Positions 1 through 13,150 of a DNA stretch of 64,000 bases are shown here, piece by piece (position 1 is the first letter of the stretch; each line of letters begins with the position of its first letter). The notes beneath the pieces are model-generated. The model had not been told where the DNA came from, ran no database searches, and was given only the letters and a program-made list of their open reading frames with translations. The translations under genes were made by a program, and so were the position numbers. Where the stretch lies: positions 186,001 to 250,000 of the forward strand of contig JAKSGN010000041.1 in NCBI GenBank assembly GCA_024180945.1. Reading direction: 5' to 3'. The stretch comes from Macrophomina tecta. Its lineage: Eukaryota; Ascomycota; Dothideomycetes; Botryosphaeriales; Botryosphaeriaceae.

Positions 1-141
1 CTCGACGATGGCGGTGCCATGTTCAGCTGGGATGGCAGTGCTGCGCCCGAGCCCCAAGTCCTGCTTCTCCTCATCCACGGCCTTCTGACCGTCTGCGTTA
101 TATTCCGGCATCGACATCTCGGACTTAGTAGCCTGCGAGCC
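1..141 (-). CDS. N-terminal fragment of an unrecognised protein, cut by the window edge
   Basis: An open frame on the minus strand starts at an ATG at 117 (peptide MSMPEYNADGQKAVDEEKQD...) and runs off the left edge with no stop over 39 codons. The frame also stays open upstream to a pyrimidine-rich splice acceptor (CCCAG just above 141), so this could be an internal exon beginning at 141 with the true start farther up. The acidic, charged N-terminus resembles cytosolic N-tails of fungal transporters, but too little is visible to name a family. The composition is protein-like. Low to moderate confidence. Confidence 0.4.
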
Positions 142-326
142 CTGGGAATGGAAAGATCAGCAGGACAAAATGAACCAATGCAAGACGAAGGTATTCGACC
201 GGGGGTCTGTGGCCTCTGGATCAAGGGCTATCGGAACACTGGAATCTCTTGATACAGGAGAGGGAGCAGGGTATGGCAGAAATAGTTTAAGTACATTCGG
301 GGTAGAAAGACGTAAGGCAGATAGAG

Positions 327-346
327 AAAAAAAAAAAAAAAAAAAA
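327..346. repeat. Poly-A homopolymer
   Basis: A run of 20 A on the plus strand. Similar A or T runs of 18-24 occur at 667-690, 32861-32880, 46488-46505 and 47117-47136, all outside coding sequence. Confidence 0.9.
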
Positions 347-666
347 GGCTGGGAAAGGCTGAGAACACAGCATGATAAGAACTGCGAAGCAGAAGGGAGA
401 AGCTTGAACGGCCTGGTAAGCGTCGAGGATCGACATAATCTCTACGTTACTTGGTTGCATTTCAGCTGTGGCGGGGACTCAACAGAAGTCACTTTGGACA
501 CGGAGAGAAATAGGTATGCTGAAATGAAGGTGCGTGTCAGGCAATCCCCTGCGGTTGCGACCTCTTGGCTACGCAGCTAGGATGCGACTGCAGGGAGGAG
601 AAGCAGGTCAGGCGCCAATTTGCTATCTGCAACTAAGCTCATGGCCTTGGCTTTTTCTTTCTTTCC

Positions 667-690
667 TTTTTTTTTTTTTTTTTTTTTTTT
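667..690. repeat. Poly-T homopolymer
   Basis: A run of 24 T on the plus strand in non-coding DNA. It is the longest homopolymer noticed in the window. Confidence 0.9.
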
Positions 691-1785
691 GCCTAGGGTC
701 GCTGTGTGTGGGGGGTGGAAGCTTGACACGTGCGGCTGTTGCGGGGAAAGAAACTTGGCTGCTTGGCCCAATTCATTGTGTCTCTCGTGTGCCACCTCAT
801 GCCGCACTGCATATGCCCTTTGCAGGTGGCGCGTCGCTCTACGGTAGGGCCCAGCTGCACCTTTTCCCCAATGCACCATCGATCGCGTAAACCGTAGCCA
901 AATCATACTTCCCGTGAATGTATGTATGTACAGCCCATGCAGAGCAGCAACCAACCAGACTGTAATCCTAAAAAAGAGCACCGAAGCGTCTGACTATTCT
1001 GGAACAATTCGAACCACACGGTACCAAATGCACGCCCAGTGCCAACCCGCCGAGACCAGGCTCGTACGACTTCATATATATGGCCCATTTTCATCGTCTC
1101 GGAATCATGGGTCCTCGTAGCCAATCACACAGCCCCTTCACTTCAATCTGCCTAAAACGCGTGCACCCGCCAAGTCTGCCGAGGCTTCTTTCCATCATCT
1201 GCGCTCAAGCACGCGGCCAAATGCATATCGTCTCGGAAAAGCGTCACTTCGGGGCCGACGCTACAAGTATTGCAGCCCACCCTCGCCATTGGGTGTCAAA
1301 GCAGTCCTCAGAATGCTGGTTCAACCAAATTGTCCTACAATTACGTGACTGTAGGCCGTATCACTTTACTCTTGCTTCAGCCATAAGCAAATCCGCAAAA
1401 AAAAAAAAGGGCTCCCCACAGGATTGCCTCACCATTCAGACAAACAAGCAAGACATGAAGCATAATCATTACAAGACCATAGAGGTACTCTCGGGGGACG
1501 AGGAAAAAAGTCGGCGTATATCGTACAATTCCATAAAACCATTACCACCATCGTCTTCCCTTCCTTTGCCTTCCAATGCCTATGAATACCTGAACCTCAT
1601 CGTCCTCCCATCATCCATTCTTAACAAGAAAAGAAACCACACAGCAACACAAGAGGCACTCACAACCTCCACCAATGCCTGCCACAGCTTACAAATGCCC
1701 CCTCATGCAGACAGATCCCACGTCTAACGTTCACACTAGCACGCATGCTCGCTGTTTTATGCAATACAAAAGTGACAACCTACAC

Positions 1786-4700
1786 CTACTTCGCCATCAC
1801 ATCGACATACCTTCCACTCCTCCCTTTCTTCTTCGGCGCCCCGCCCTTCCTCGGTGCTGGCACGCCCAGCAAATCATCAATCGAACTAGCATTGCTCATG
1901 CTCGTCGCCGGTCTACTCGGCGGTTGCGCTGGACCGGCGCCACCCCCGGGCGTGCCCGCAGCAGTCGGCGGGCCACCCGTCGGCGGCGCAGGCGAATCCA
2001 TGCGATTCGGCGTCGCCGCACCAGAGCCAGGTGCAGAGGCGGCCATGGGAGGCGGCATGCTGGTGCTGCGCATATTAGGAGGCGGAGGCGGAGTGCCGGC
2101 CGCAGGGCTGAGCTTAGACGCGCCGGGTGGGCTGCCAAGGCTTGCCATCGAGGCGGCGTTACGGAGCGGGGGAGGGCCGCCCTTGGGCGGAGGAGGGGTG
2201 GCAGCGGGCTTGGCTTGGTCCTGGGCCCCAGCCTTCTTGTTGACCCATTTCTTGAGGTCCGGGTCGTAGTAGAACGAGTTCTCCTCGCCGAGCTTGGCGC
2301 GAATGGGCTTGTTGCCTTGTTGCTCATTGCTTTCGGATTTCTTGAACCACCCCCCTAGCCAAGAACCGGTTTTCTTGGGTGCAGACGCTTTCTGGGCTGT
2401 GGTGAGAGAAATGCAGTCAGTCATGGAGCTCTTGCAGAAAAGGGTCGAAATGACTTACCATCAGCTTCAGCCGCCTTGCGGAAGTTCTCTTCGGCAATGC
2501 GGTCCGCTTCTGCTTTCTGCTGTGCCTTCAAGGCAGCAGCGCGACGCTCGAGCTCGTCATCATCGTCATCGTCCATGAAAGACTTCTTCTTCGGCCTTTC
2601 CTCTTCCTCAGCCTCGGGTTCAGGCTCGTAGGGTTGGTATGATGGCGGCTCATATGACGAGGCTGGAGGCTCGTACGAATTCGAAGCTCCCTCTTGTGAG
2701 CCGAGAGGAGGTCCGAAGCTACTGGTGGGAGGCTCGTAACTGCTCGTTGACCTCTGGTCATTTGTCGGAGCACCAAGAGACTGGAACCCAGCATTGGTGG
2801 GCGTGTATGGGCTTCCAAGCGGATTTGGCGAGGACCCTGCCGACATTGGTCCGCTTGTTGGCGCGTAGGCATTCTGCGGTTTCGCCTGCTGAGAAAACTG
2901 CATCGGAGAAGGATTGTACGAGGACGGTGGCGTTCCTTGGTGCGCAAACAAAGCATCCTTGGGTATGTCAGGTCGCTCCCCAGACTCGGCCGATGGCCTA
3001 GCTGGCTGGTATGGTGACTGACCGACGGGCTCGTACCGGGAGCGTGCTTGCTCACCGGATGTGCGCGGCGCGTATGGTCCTGCCGAAGGAGCATATCTAG
3101 AGCCTGCGATCGTGCTCGGCGGAGCCAGCGGTGCACCACCCGAATAGGTTCCATACATGTCAACAGTGGATGGTGATCTGCTGACACTTGGAGTATCGCC
3201 AGTAACCTTAGCAAACGGACTAGTATCATTGCCTCCAGGTCCGGTCGAGTCGGCATCATCATCATCCCCTGCGACAAACTTGTTGAAGCTTGACCAGACG
3301 CTACTCGAGACTTTGCCCATGGATGGCTTGGAGATCCATGACGATGAATCCTTTGGAGCTTCTGAGAGGCGCTTGACGAGATCATCAAGTTCCTGCACAA
3401 GCGAAGCATTGTAGTATGGCGAAATACGAGTAGTAGACTTCATGGCAGTCGTGATGGCATCGCAGTAGGCCTGGGCCTCCGTCTTGTAGCCATACTCAGC
3501 CAGCATCAAGGCATGAGCAAGCTTGAATGCCTGAAGGTGAGGAAGGCCTGCGTACGCAGGCGGAGGTGAGAGGGAAATAGCAAACTCATAAACCTCAGTC
3601 AGGAGGATCGGCTCGATATCTCTACCGAGCTCGTGCCGTTGGTTGACATGGTCGGCTCCGATGAGCACAACATGGGCGGATGGGTCATCAGCACCGCTAA
3701 GAACGACAGCTGAGCGTGCAAATAGGTAACATGTATGGGCTGCCTCCACACGGCCGTAACCAGCCAAAAGCTTTCCGAGAGCTACAAGAGCCTGCGGATC
3801 GCCTTCACTCCGGTTGTTGACAATGAGCATGAGCGTCTCGCGCCAGCGATCCAATCCTTCAAAGACGTTGGTGTTGGCACCGGATCGGTCTGTCTTGCTA
3901 ACCATCTGGAAACCTGCACGCGCCGATGCTGGCACGAGCTCATCAATGCTCTCCTCCCAGTTCCCAGCGAAGACTTCGTAGAGCGCCGCAAGTGATTGGT
4001 TGTTACCGGAAACTTTCCGGACTTCTTGACGAACGAACTCTTGAACAACTTGTTTCCAAATGTCCTTGCTCATAGTCGATGCGATGAGCATCGAGTGACC
4101 CCAAAGCCTCTTGTCAGCAGCCTCCCAGACAGCCTTTTCACGGTCTCCCTTCAAAAGATGAGCCCGAAGCTGCTCGACAGATTGAGGATCGATGGGTTCA
4201 GCAGTATTGACAGAACCTGTCGTTGCCGAAGCTCCCATAATGTCCACCGGGCTTGAGAGTTGGGGTTCATCCACCTGGCCAGTCAAAAGAACCTTTTTCA
4301 CTGCTAGATTGACGGTATCTGAGCCTTCCAATTGACCATCGTGCTCGACGAAGACCTCCAAGACTTTCCATAAGAGAATTTTTTCTTCGAACCGGATCCT
4401 CACTTCGCCGGGGAGTTCGCCGTTGAAGATCTTGCTTTGATAATCCTGCTCCATGGTCTCGATGCTTTGCTGCAACCAAGTGAGAGCCTGCTTCTTCTGG
4501 CTCTTGGTCTTCAGAGGGCCAGGGAACTTGGCGATTGGGTCCCACAGAGGGCAGAGCTCTTTCGCCTTTTGAATTTTAACTTCGCCAGGCGTACACTTCA
4601 CCATTGGCATGATTCCGCCAGTTCCGTAGCGAGGGATCTCTTTGGGAAATGTGGTCAGAATGGTTCCTCCGAAACCCCACCTAAAGATCGGGGCACCCTT

Positions 4701-7700
4701 CCATCTCTCGAGCGGGTCTTCTACAGTCTCGTCTGTAGGTTTGACATAACTAAGATCACGCGAGAAAGTCCGACGCCGTCGTTGTTGCGTGACTCCACCA
4801 GCAGCCGCAGGCTGGGAAGTCGGAGGGGCAGCAGCAAAGGGCGCATGCGAAGGCGCGGTGATAGTTGGGGATGTAACACCGTTTGTTGATGCCGGCCGGT
4901 CGATGTGGGCCATGGACAAGATCGGGCCTTTCATGGTCGCACCAGGTGATTGGGATTGAGCACGACGAGGCGGCGCAACTCCTGACTGGCCTGGAGGAGA
5001 GGCAATTGATTGGTATTGGGGCGTGTAATTCGCAGTCGTCCTCCGGGCGGGAGAGCCAACGGCAGATCCAGGGACACTCCTCGGCGGGGGCGGGGTTGCC
5101 GGCTTCTCTCCCTGGTCAGGAACCTCGCGTACTTGTTCCAAGCTTGCCCTACTATGGCCAACAAGATGATCGTCTCCGGAAGCCACACTCGGCTGCAGAG
5201 ATGCTCTCCGACTACTCGAGGAAGAAGGCCTTTGGACGGGGTGGTCTGGAGTGCTGTGGTATGCCAGCGGGCTTGAAGTTCGGGGAGCAAACGGTAGCGC
5301 AGGTGGCTTTGGAGGAGCTGATGGCTCGACCGCATACCGATTCTGCGCAGCCGAGGGGACTGATGGAGGCGGCGCTGGGGAATACCTGGAAGCCGCTGGA
5401 GCTGATGGTGGGGCAGGTGAATACCGAGAGGTTGCCGCAGTCACACCAGGTGGTGCTGGTGAGTACCGGGAAGTTGCAGGCGGCGCTGATGACACGCCCA
5501 ACCCCTGTGGCTGCTGAGGCGCATCCGGGAAGGGGTTCAGACGCTCGGGTTGTTGCAGCTGTTGAACCGTCGGTGGCGCATACGACGAGGATCTCTGTGG
5601 AGCCGCGGGAGCCGCATAAACCTGAGAAACCTGAGAAGGCTGCGAGTCGGGCCTTTGTGGCTGCGCTCCCACGGGAGGTGGCACGACAGGCGGGGCATAA
5701 GTCTGAGATGCCTGTCGCGAAGGTGGTCCAGACATTGGGGGCGGTGTTGGGCCTTTCACCACCTGTGGGGTGTATCGCCCTGAGGGGCGAGGCTTCGGAA
5801 CCACTGGAAGATCCTCGAAGAAATCACCAGTGCTTGGCTTCGACGTCAAACTCGGGGCCTTAGATGGCGGCTGGCCTGGAAATCCGCCTGAAGGTGTGTT
5901 CGGAGATGGAGCAGATGTGGGCGATGGACCGTAATTCGCGGGCGGCCCTAGAGCTGGTGATGATGGGTTTGAGTACATGCTGGGCGTTCTCGGCGGGGGT
6001 CCTCTGGTGGTTGGAGAAGGCACAGTGGGAGCATGGACAATCTTCTTCCTGGGAGGTTGTTTTGCCAAGTCTTCAGGAAGATCGAAAGGAGATGCGTAGC
6101 CACCCTTCGCCTTGTCCGCAAAACTCTGGGCAGAACCTGGCATAGAGGGTCTCTGAGGCGGCTGAGGTTGTTGGTAGGCCTGGTTGTATACGCCGTAGGG
6201 AGAGGCTTGGGCAGGTGCTTGCGCCGGTTGCGCCACGTTCGTCGTTTGCAGCCCTTGAGGGGCGTATGGGTTTTTGGATGCAGCAGGAGGGGCCTGTGGC
6301 ACTGCTGGGGCATATTTATTTGTGGTTGCTGGGGCAGTTGCGGCCCCGTTAGCTTGAGTAGCTCCATTCTGAGTTGACGGAGGTGAATCGTCTAGGAATC
6401 CGTCATCGTCATCAAGGAAGAAGGCAGACGGGTCGACAGATGTCTCTTCGAGCAAATCGTCATCAGCTAATGCTTCTGCCCACATCGCGCTAAGGTCCTT
6501 CTCTTCTTCTTTGGCTGGTTCCTCAGTTTGCTGCTGACTTGGCTGAAGTGCTTCGCTGGTCTCAGCAGACGCACCAAAGCCAAAGTCATCATCGCCAGTG
6601 CTGCCCCAATCAAGATCCGGAGCTGCAGACTGCTGCTCCGCCGGAGGTGCTGTCTCGGCACTGGATGCCTCTGCAGCAGGTTCGTTCTCGGTCTTTGGTG
6701 CCTCGGCCAAAGGTTCTTGGCTTGGTGCAGCAGTTGCTCCTAGATCAAAATCGGCATGCGCAGCATTGCCCCAATCCAGAGATCCAGCAGCACCTGTCTC
6801 CTCGGTTGTCTTTTCTTCGGCGCGTGCGGGCTCAGGGGGCTGTTCCGATCCAGATGTTGCCAATTGCTGTGGACCTTCAAGACTGAAATCTTCTTCTCCA
6901 GCAGCCCCCCAATCTAGATTTGCTGCCGACGCAGTGTCCTCCGCAGCCGTAGGCTGGCTTCGCATTTTCTCCTCCTCCGCCTGCAAAGGTGCATCCGCAG
7001 CCGACATCGGACCTCCAAGATCGAAGCCGCCATCTCCAGAATCGCCAAAGTCCAAAGCAGGGGCCTGCTCTGCTTCTGTCTCCGCCTGTTCAATATGCTC
7101 TGCCACGGCACCAGAGTCGGGCTGCGCTTCTAAAAGTGGCTCGTGCTGCTGGGATCCCTTATCAAAAGCTCCATCAGATGCTGCCCATTCCAAAGCGGGC
7201 GAGTCGGTATCCTCGGCCAATGGCACTTGAGCACTTTCCTGCACGGCTTCCTCTAATCTAGTTGTCTCGCCCTGGTGCTCATAGTTGTGCTCTTGGCTAT
7301 GTTCTTCCGGGGTTTCGGCGGAGGGATTCGTCTTGTGCAGGGCTTCAGTATCTATTGCCTCAATGTCGGGCTGCTCATGTTCTATCGAGGGCGTTGGCTC
7401 GGGCACATCTGCGGGCGGCGGAGAAGGCTCAGGTGCTGCAGGCGCAGATGTGGATTCCGGCTCTGATTCGGGTTCCGCGACGGATGCTGCCGCTGCTGGG
7501 AGCTCAGGCGTGGACTTTGGCGGCTCGACGGGAGTGATAAGCGAGTCTTCGGCGGAATCGTAGGACTCGGGAGGAGTTGCGGTCAAGGCAGGCGGCTGCG
7601 GAGTTTGTGAGCGGTCCTCAGCCAGGGGAGTCCTCGCTCCGGCATCGACATGGCCGTGGTCCTCGTCGTCATTGCCATCCTGCCAGGCGGCGAACTCGTC

Positions 7701-7955
7701 GTCTTCCTCGTCGAACACGAAGCGCGGGCCGTCTTCATTCAAGGGATGGCGGTCCTCGGAGGTGCGCGGCGGGGGCGAGTCGAAGGAAGACGGCGAGTCT
7801 TCGATATACATGGTCGAATCCATTGCGTCGCTGCCGTGGTGGGAGTGACGCGCAGGGGCGTGGGCGGAGTCTGGGCGCAGGGCGGGATTCCACGACGCGC
7901 TTGGATCGTCGGCGGGAGCCTTCGCAGGCGGGGATGCGGCGGGATTGGCGTCCAT
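1786..7955 (-). CDS. SEC16: COPII coat assembly scaffold Sec16
   Basis: Sec16 is the large peripheral ER scaffold that organises exit sites and recruits Sec23/24 and Sec13/31. Two exons are inferred: 2459-7955 and 1786-2396. A 62-bp intron (GTAAGT..CACAG) rejoins the frame as GAT-GCC-CAG, giving about 2035 residues. The first ~1050 residues are disordered and rich in Pro, Ser, Glu and Ala. They include repeated acidic blocks of the form LDWG..DDFGFG and many YSPAPP-like motifs. The conserved central domain begins around residue 1085 ([19 protein letters not shown]), followed by the helical ACE1 region from about 1260 ([20 protein letters not shown]). The C-terminal exon carries [10 protein letters not shown] and ends YVDVMAK, matching fungal Sec16 tails as I remember them. 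It is transcribed away from the flippase gene. Confidence 0.93.
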
Positions 7956-8622
7956 TATGCTAAATTAATCTACAAGAAAACACTGGCGCGCGCGGTCAGC
8001 GTGCGATGCCAATTGTGGGAGCGAGCTTTCGGCGGGCGAAGGTCGGAGGTGTCAGCAGCGGGCAAGGGCAGCGCGCACCTGTACAGAGGGACGAGGCGCG
8101 AGGCAGAGCGCGGACGGGGACAGCGAGGCGCACAGAGGCGGAGTTAGTGACGACGCGCCGACGGCAAACGGGGGCAGGCAGCGGGCGGCAGCGTAGCGGG
8201 CATGCTGGTGCTTGGGGGTTGGTGTTGAGAATGAGATCAGGCCAAGTATGGAGGGAGCCAAGGCCAGCCAGCAGCGGGAGGCCGGTCGGCGCTGGCGTCG
8301 TTCCGCTCGCCGCATCCCAGAGACCGCTGCCTGTCCTGCTGCTCCGCCAGTGGCTGTGGCTGGCAGACGCGCGCCGCTCCACGGCCACAACTCCCACGCC
8401 CGCCGCGGCCTCCGCTACAACACTGCCGCTGGTTAAATTCTACCGCCCGCCGGTGGGCCCGCCAGCGCTCTTCACCGACTCCGCTCTGCTCCATCCCTCG
8501 CCCGCCTCGCCGCCGCCGCCGTCCTCGAGCATCCGCGCCTCGCCGATCGCCGTCGCGTCCGCCTAACCTGGCAGCTTCGCCAGCTCGCCTTGTCTGCCTA
8601 CACCGCCCGATGCAGCACCACC
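7956..8622. promoter_or_regulatory. Shared promoter region between SEC16 and the flippase gene
   Basis: 667 bp separate the two divergent ATGs. The stretch is GC-rich with pyrimidine-rich tracts just before the flippase start, and no TATA box is obvious. It must hold both 5' leaders and both core promoters. ATG-less frames across it are GC artefacts. Confidence 0.6.
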
Positions 8623-11600
8623 ATGTCTGCTCCCCACGAATACCACCGTCCAGATGCCCCCGACTCGCCTGATGACAGCGACGAGGACCTCGAGCTGCTG
8701 GACCCCATCAGCTCCCACCAACCGCCCTCGTCTCCGCCGCACAACGCCTCCTCCAGCGAGCGCCGGCCGCTCCACGAGCTAGGGACCCGCATTCCTCTGA
8801 GAAATCTTCGCGTCGGACGGCTACGCGGCAACAGCCACATGCGCTACAGCGACCCGGACGCTGAGTCTCTTCGTGGCCTGGTCGACGACGACCAGGACAG
8901 CCACAAGCAGCATTCTCCCCAGAACAGCATAGGCACCATCGGCGACGACGATGCGCCGCTGCTGCCCGGCGGCTCCCCCCGCCGGAGGGAAAGGCCGCAG
9001 GGCCGCATGGCGAGATTGAAGGCCCATGTGCGCTTGCCCAGCTTCATGTCTGGCGGCAGGCCAGTAACACCTCCTGAACCATCCGCCGACCAGGCCGAGG
9101 CAGAAGACCACGACCCTTCGTCCAATCGCACCGTCGCCGTTGGCCAGATCCAGATCTCGAAATTCCCCCCGAACGCCGTTTCCAACGCTAAATATACCCC
9201 CTGGAGCTTTCTTCCTCGGACCTTGTACAACGAGTTCTCATACTTCTTCAACATGTACTTCCTGCTCGTCGCCTTGTCGCAGGTCATCCCCGCCCTGCGC
9301 ATTGGCTATCTGTCCACGTACATTGCACCTCTCGCCTTCGTTATCAGCATAACCCTTGGCAAAGAGGCTTCCGACGACATCCAGCGCCGGCGCAGGGACG
9401 CTGAGGCCAATTCCGAGCCCTATACCGTCCTGCGATTCGACGATCCGAGCGCTGGTCCTGGAAGATCATTTGGCGCTGGCTCGAGAGGAAACAAATTGAA
9501 GAGAAGGAGCAAGGCAAGCAGATCCAGCCGCACATCAGACGCCGATGACGAGGAGAATCTGAACGGGGTGAGACCGACCGCGTCTGTCTCTGAAATCATC
9601 AAGCCATCCAGGGACTTGAAGGTTGGCGACGTCCTGAAGCTTGGAAAAGACCAGCGCGTCCCCGCCGACCTGGTCATTTTGGCATCATATGCCAGTGATA
9701 ACGTCATCCAGGAGCCTCAGGCCGCGGAAACCCCTCTTCCCGCGCAGGTCAATCTGATCGAAACAGACGGTGATGGATCTGGCAGTCCACAGAATCCGAG
9801 CGTAGATCAGAAGGCCAATACCGCGTCTGCCAACGATGCTTCGGGAGAAGCCTTCATCAGGACGGACCAACTAGATGGCGAAACTGACTGGAAACTGCGG
9901 CTCGCATCATCTCTTACTCAATCTCTGGATGCCTCCGAGTTCACTCGTTTGCGAATCGTAGCCGGTAAGCCAGACAAGAAGGTTAACGATTTTGTGGGTA
10001 CAGTGGAGCTTCTACCAAGACAAAAGAGTGGTTATGACCCCCATGTGGATGAGCAATCAGCCCCAGAGGCTACCAAGTCTGCTCCTTTGACAATCGACAA
10101 CACAGCCTGGGCCAACACTGTCCTCGCCTCCAGCTCTACCGTACTCGGCGTGGTCGTATATACTGGTCCGCAAACACGGCAAGCACTCTCGACCTCACCT
10201 TCCAGATCCAAGGTCGGGCTTCTGGAGCTAGAGATCAACTCCTTGACCAAAATTCTGTGTTTTCTCACCCTGGCCCTCTCCTTCATCCTGGTGGCTTTGA
10301 AAGGCTTCGACGCGGAGGACGAGCGCCCTTGGTATGTTTCGGTCATGCGGTTCTTGATTCTCTTCTCCACCATTGTGCCGATCAGTCTTCGTGTCAACCT
10401 GGATATGGGAAAATCTGTTTATGCACGCTTCATCGAAAAAGACCAAGGAATCCCTGGGACAATTGTACGAACCAGCACTATTCCCGAGGATCTCGGCCGC
10501 GTTGAATATCTTCTGAGTGACAAGACCGGAACCCTGACTCAAAACGAGATGGAAATGAAGAAAATTCACGTCGGTACCGTCTCATACGCCAACGAGGCTA
10601 TGGACGAGGTCACATCCTATGTCCAACACTCGTTTTCTGTTCCGCCTGCGGAAGACTCCAACTCGTCCGTCCTTATCACACCGTCATCCACCTACACTGT
10701 ACCTACCACCTCTGCCACAAGGACCAGGAGGGAGATCGGTTCTCGCGTTCGTGATGTTGTTCTCGCTCTAGCACTATGCCACAACGTCACTCCGACCATG
10801 GAGGAGGTCAATGGCGAGATGGTCACGGCATACCAGGCATCCTCCCCTGATGAAATAGCCATCGTGAAATGGACCGAGAACGTCGGCCTTCGTCTACTTC
10901 AACGCGACCGACACAGTATAACCTTACAGTCTGTTGATACGGGACGCACTGTTGTCAGAGTCCAAATCCTCAACGTCTTCCCATTCACCTCGGAGGGTAA
11001 GCGCATGGGTATTGTGGTCAAGTTCTTTCAGGGCACGGAGGCAAACCCTACGGACAACGGGGAGATCTGGTTCTACCAAAAGGGTGCCGACACCGTCATG
11101 ACTTCCATCGTAGCCGCAAACGACTGGCTGGATGAAGAAACAGCCAATATGGCAAGAGAAGGTCTGCGTACACTGGTCGTTGGCCGCAAGAAGCTTTCGC
11201 CTCAGCAATATGAGTCGTTCAGCCGCCAGTATTCCGACGCCTCCCTCTCACTCCACGGACGTGATGCTGCAATGGCGAGCGTGGTCAAGGATTTCCTTGA
11301 GAATGACCTTGAATTGCTTGGCGTGACCGGTGTTGAAGACAAGCTCCAACGCGATGTCAAGCCTTCTCTAGAACTTCTTCGCAATGCCGGTATCAAAATT
11401 TGGATGTTGACTGGCGACAAAGTCGAGACTGCTCGCTGCGTTGCCGTCAGTTCAAAGCTGGTCGCTCGTGGTCAATACATCCACACAATTGCGAAGCGTA
11501 AGCCTCCCCGTTCCCTGTCTTGACATCCATCGCTAACCCAGAAACAGTGAAGCGCAAAGACCTCGCCAATGATTCTCTCAACTTCCTACGAGGAAAGCCC

Positions 11601-12581
11601 GACGCCTGCCTGCTTATCGACGGTGAATCACTCGCCCTTATGCTCACACACTATCGGGACGATTTCATATCTGTCGCCGTTCGCTTGCCTACTGTTGTCG
11701 CTTGCAGATGCTCTCCTACTCAGAAGGCAGACGTGGCCAAGCTTATCCGTGCTTACACCAAGAAGCGTATTTGCTGCATTGGCGATGGCGGAAACGATGT
11801 GTCCATGATTCAGGCTGCCGATGTCGGTGTCGGAATCGTCGGCAAAGAAGGAAAGCAGGCCAGTTTGGCTGCCGACTTTTCCATCGAACAGTTTTGCTAC
11901 CTTACCAAGCTACTAGTGTGGCACGGTCGCAACAGCTACAAGCGCTCTGCGAAATTGGCACAGTTTGTCATCCACCGTGGCTTGATCATCAGCGTCTGTC
12001 AGACCATCTACAGCATTGCAAGCAAGTTTGAGCCTATTGCGCTGTATCGCGATTGGTTGCTTGTCGGGTACGCGACACTCTACACCATGGCCCCGGTCTT
12101 CTCCCTGGTACTGGACCGCGATGTCGACGAGTCGCTAGCGAATCTCTACCCGGAACTTTATAAGGAGCTAACCACGGGCCGTTCCTTGTCCTACCGAACC
12201 TTCTTCATCTGGGTCTTTGTCTCCATCTACCAGGGTAGCATGATTCAGGGGCTTAGTCAGATCCTGGTCGGCCTCGACCCGTTCAATAAAATGGTTGCCG
12301 TGTCCTTCACAGTCCTGGTCCTCAACGAGCTGTGCATGGTGGCGGCTGAAATCACAACGTGGCATCCGGTCATGATCTTCACCATCCTGGGCACTGCGGC
12401 CATCTACTTCGGCAGCATTCCATTCCTGGGCGAGTATTTCGACCTCAAGTTTGTCGTCAGTGTTGGTTTCTTGTGGAAGTCGGCAGCCATCTTGGCTATT
12501 GCACTAGTACCGCCGTACGCGGGGAAAGTAATTGGGAGGACCATACGACCGCCGAGTTACAGGAAAGTGCAGGCTGTGTAG
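8623..12581 (+). CDS. NEO1: P4-type phospholipid flippase, Neo1/ATP9 class
   Basis: This P4-ATPase should move phospholipids from the lumenal to the cytosolic leaflet of Golgi and endosomal membranes. The start is the ATG in CACCATGTC. The open frame extends 11 codons upstream but has no ATG there. Exons are 8623-11497 and 11548-12581, giving 1302 residues. A second acceptor 6 bp upstream (ending 11541) is also in frame. Visible P-type landmarks are DGET (418-421), the phosphorylation loop DKTGTLTQNEMEMKK with Asp633, the lipid-pathway PISL motif before it, and the hinge GDGGND at about 1037-1042. The N-terminal block PPNAVSNAKYTPWSFLPRTL and the lack of Dnf/Drs2-specific features point to the Neo1 class, which is thought to work without a Cdc50 subunit. 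The ~130-residue acidic N-terminus is disordered. Confidence 0.92.
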
Positions 12582-13150
12582 ACATTCCTAGAGCGTTTGG
12601 GGTATGTAGAGCGTTAATGCTCATTGCTTTTTCGCACGCAATCTTTGGTAGATGCAATTATCGACTTGCATCGACGTGCATATTAACCATATTAACCCTC
12701 GTGTGGAAATTGATACGCTACGCGACATTCATGATCCAACTGCTAGACAGAAGAGCGATTGATGTTTGATGGTACAGTTTCGTCACGCGCAAGCCTGCGC
12801 CCTGGAACCGACATCACGCATTTCACTCCTGCCTTCAAATCTGCACTCGGTCAGTTGTCTAATCGGCACTTATTAAAATATTACCTTGCCCTCCGCTTAA
12901 AATTCATTCAGCTCTCCCGTATTTCTGCGGCACCCAGCTTTGCAGTCAACCATCTGAAGTAATTTCCCTCCGAGTGTGCACCGACGGAGCCTTTTCTTTA
13001 TCTTTTCATCTTGACCAACTTATCGATTCTGGGTAAATCAAGGCCTCTCTACATCCCGTCGCAGTGCACGGCAAAGGCTTCAGCAGCTCCTCCAGGTCCT
13101 CCAAGCGCACCCAGAAAGCCGCACCAGCGCAGTGGCCCTTGGTCGCGGTC
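12582..13150. other. Intergenic, 3' UTR of the flippase and leader of the next gene
   Basis: AT-richer than its surroundings, with no supported open frame. The frame of the next gene is open upstream to 13064 but without an ATG. Confidence 0.5.

Larger units (their letters stand above)
142..1785. other. Intergenic region without a recognisable gene
   Basis: It lies between the left-edge gene and the 3' end of SEC16. It contains a run of 20 A at 327-346 and a run of 24 T at 667-690. A TATA-like TATATATG lies near 1074. Open frames here are short, lack splice logic and look like chance. Confidence 0.6.
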
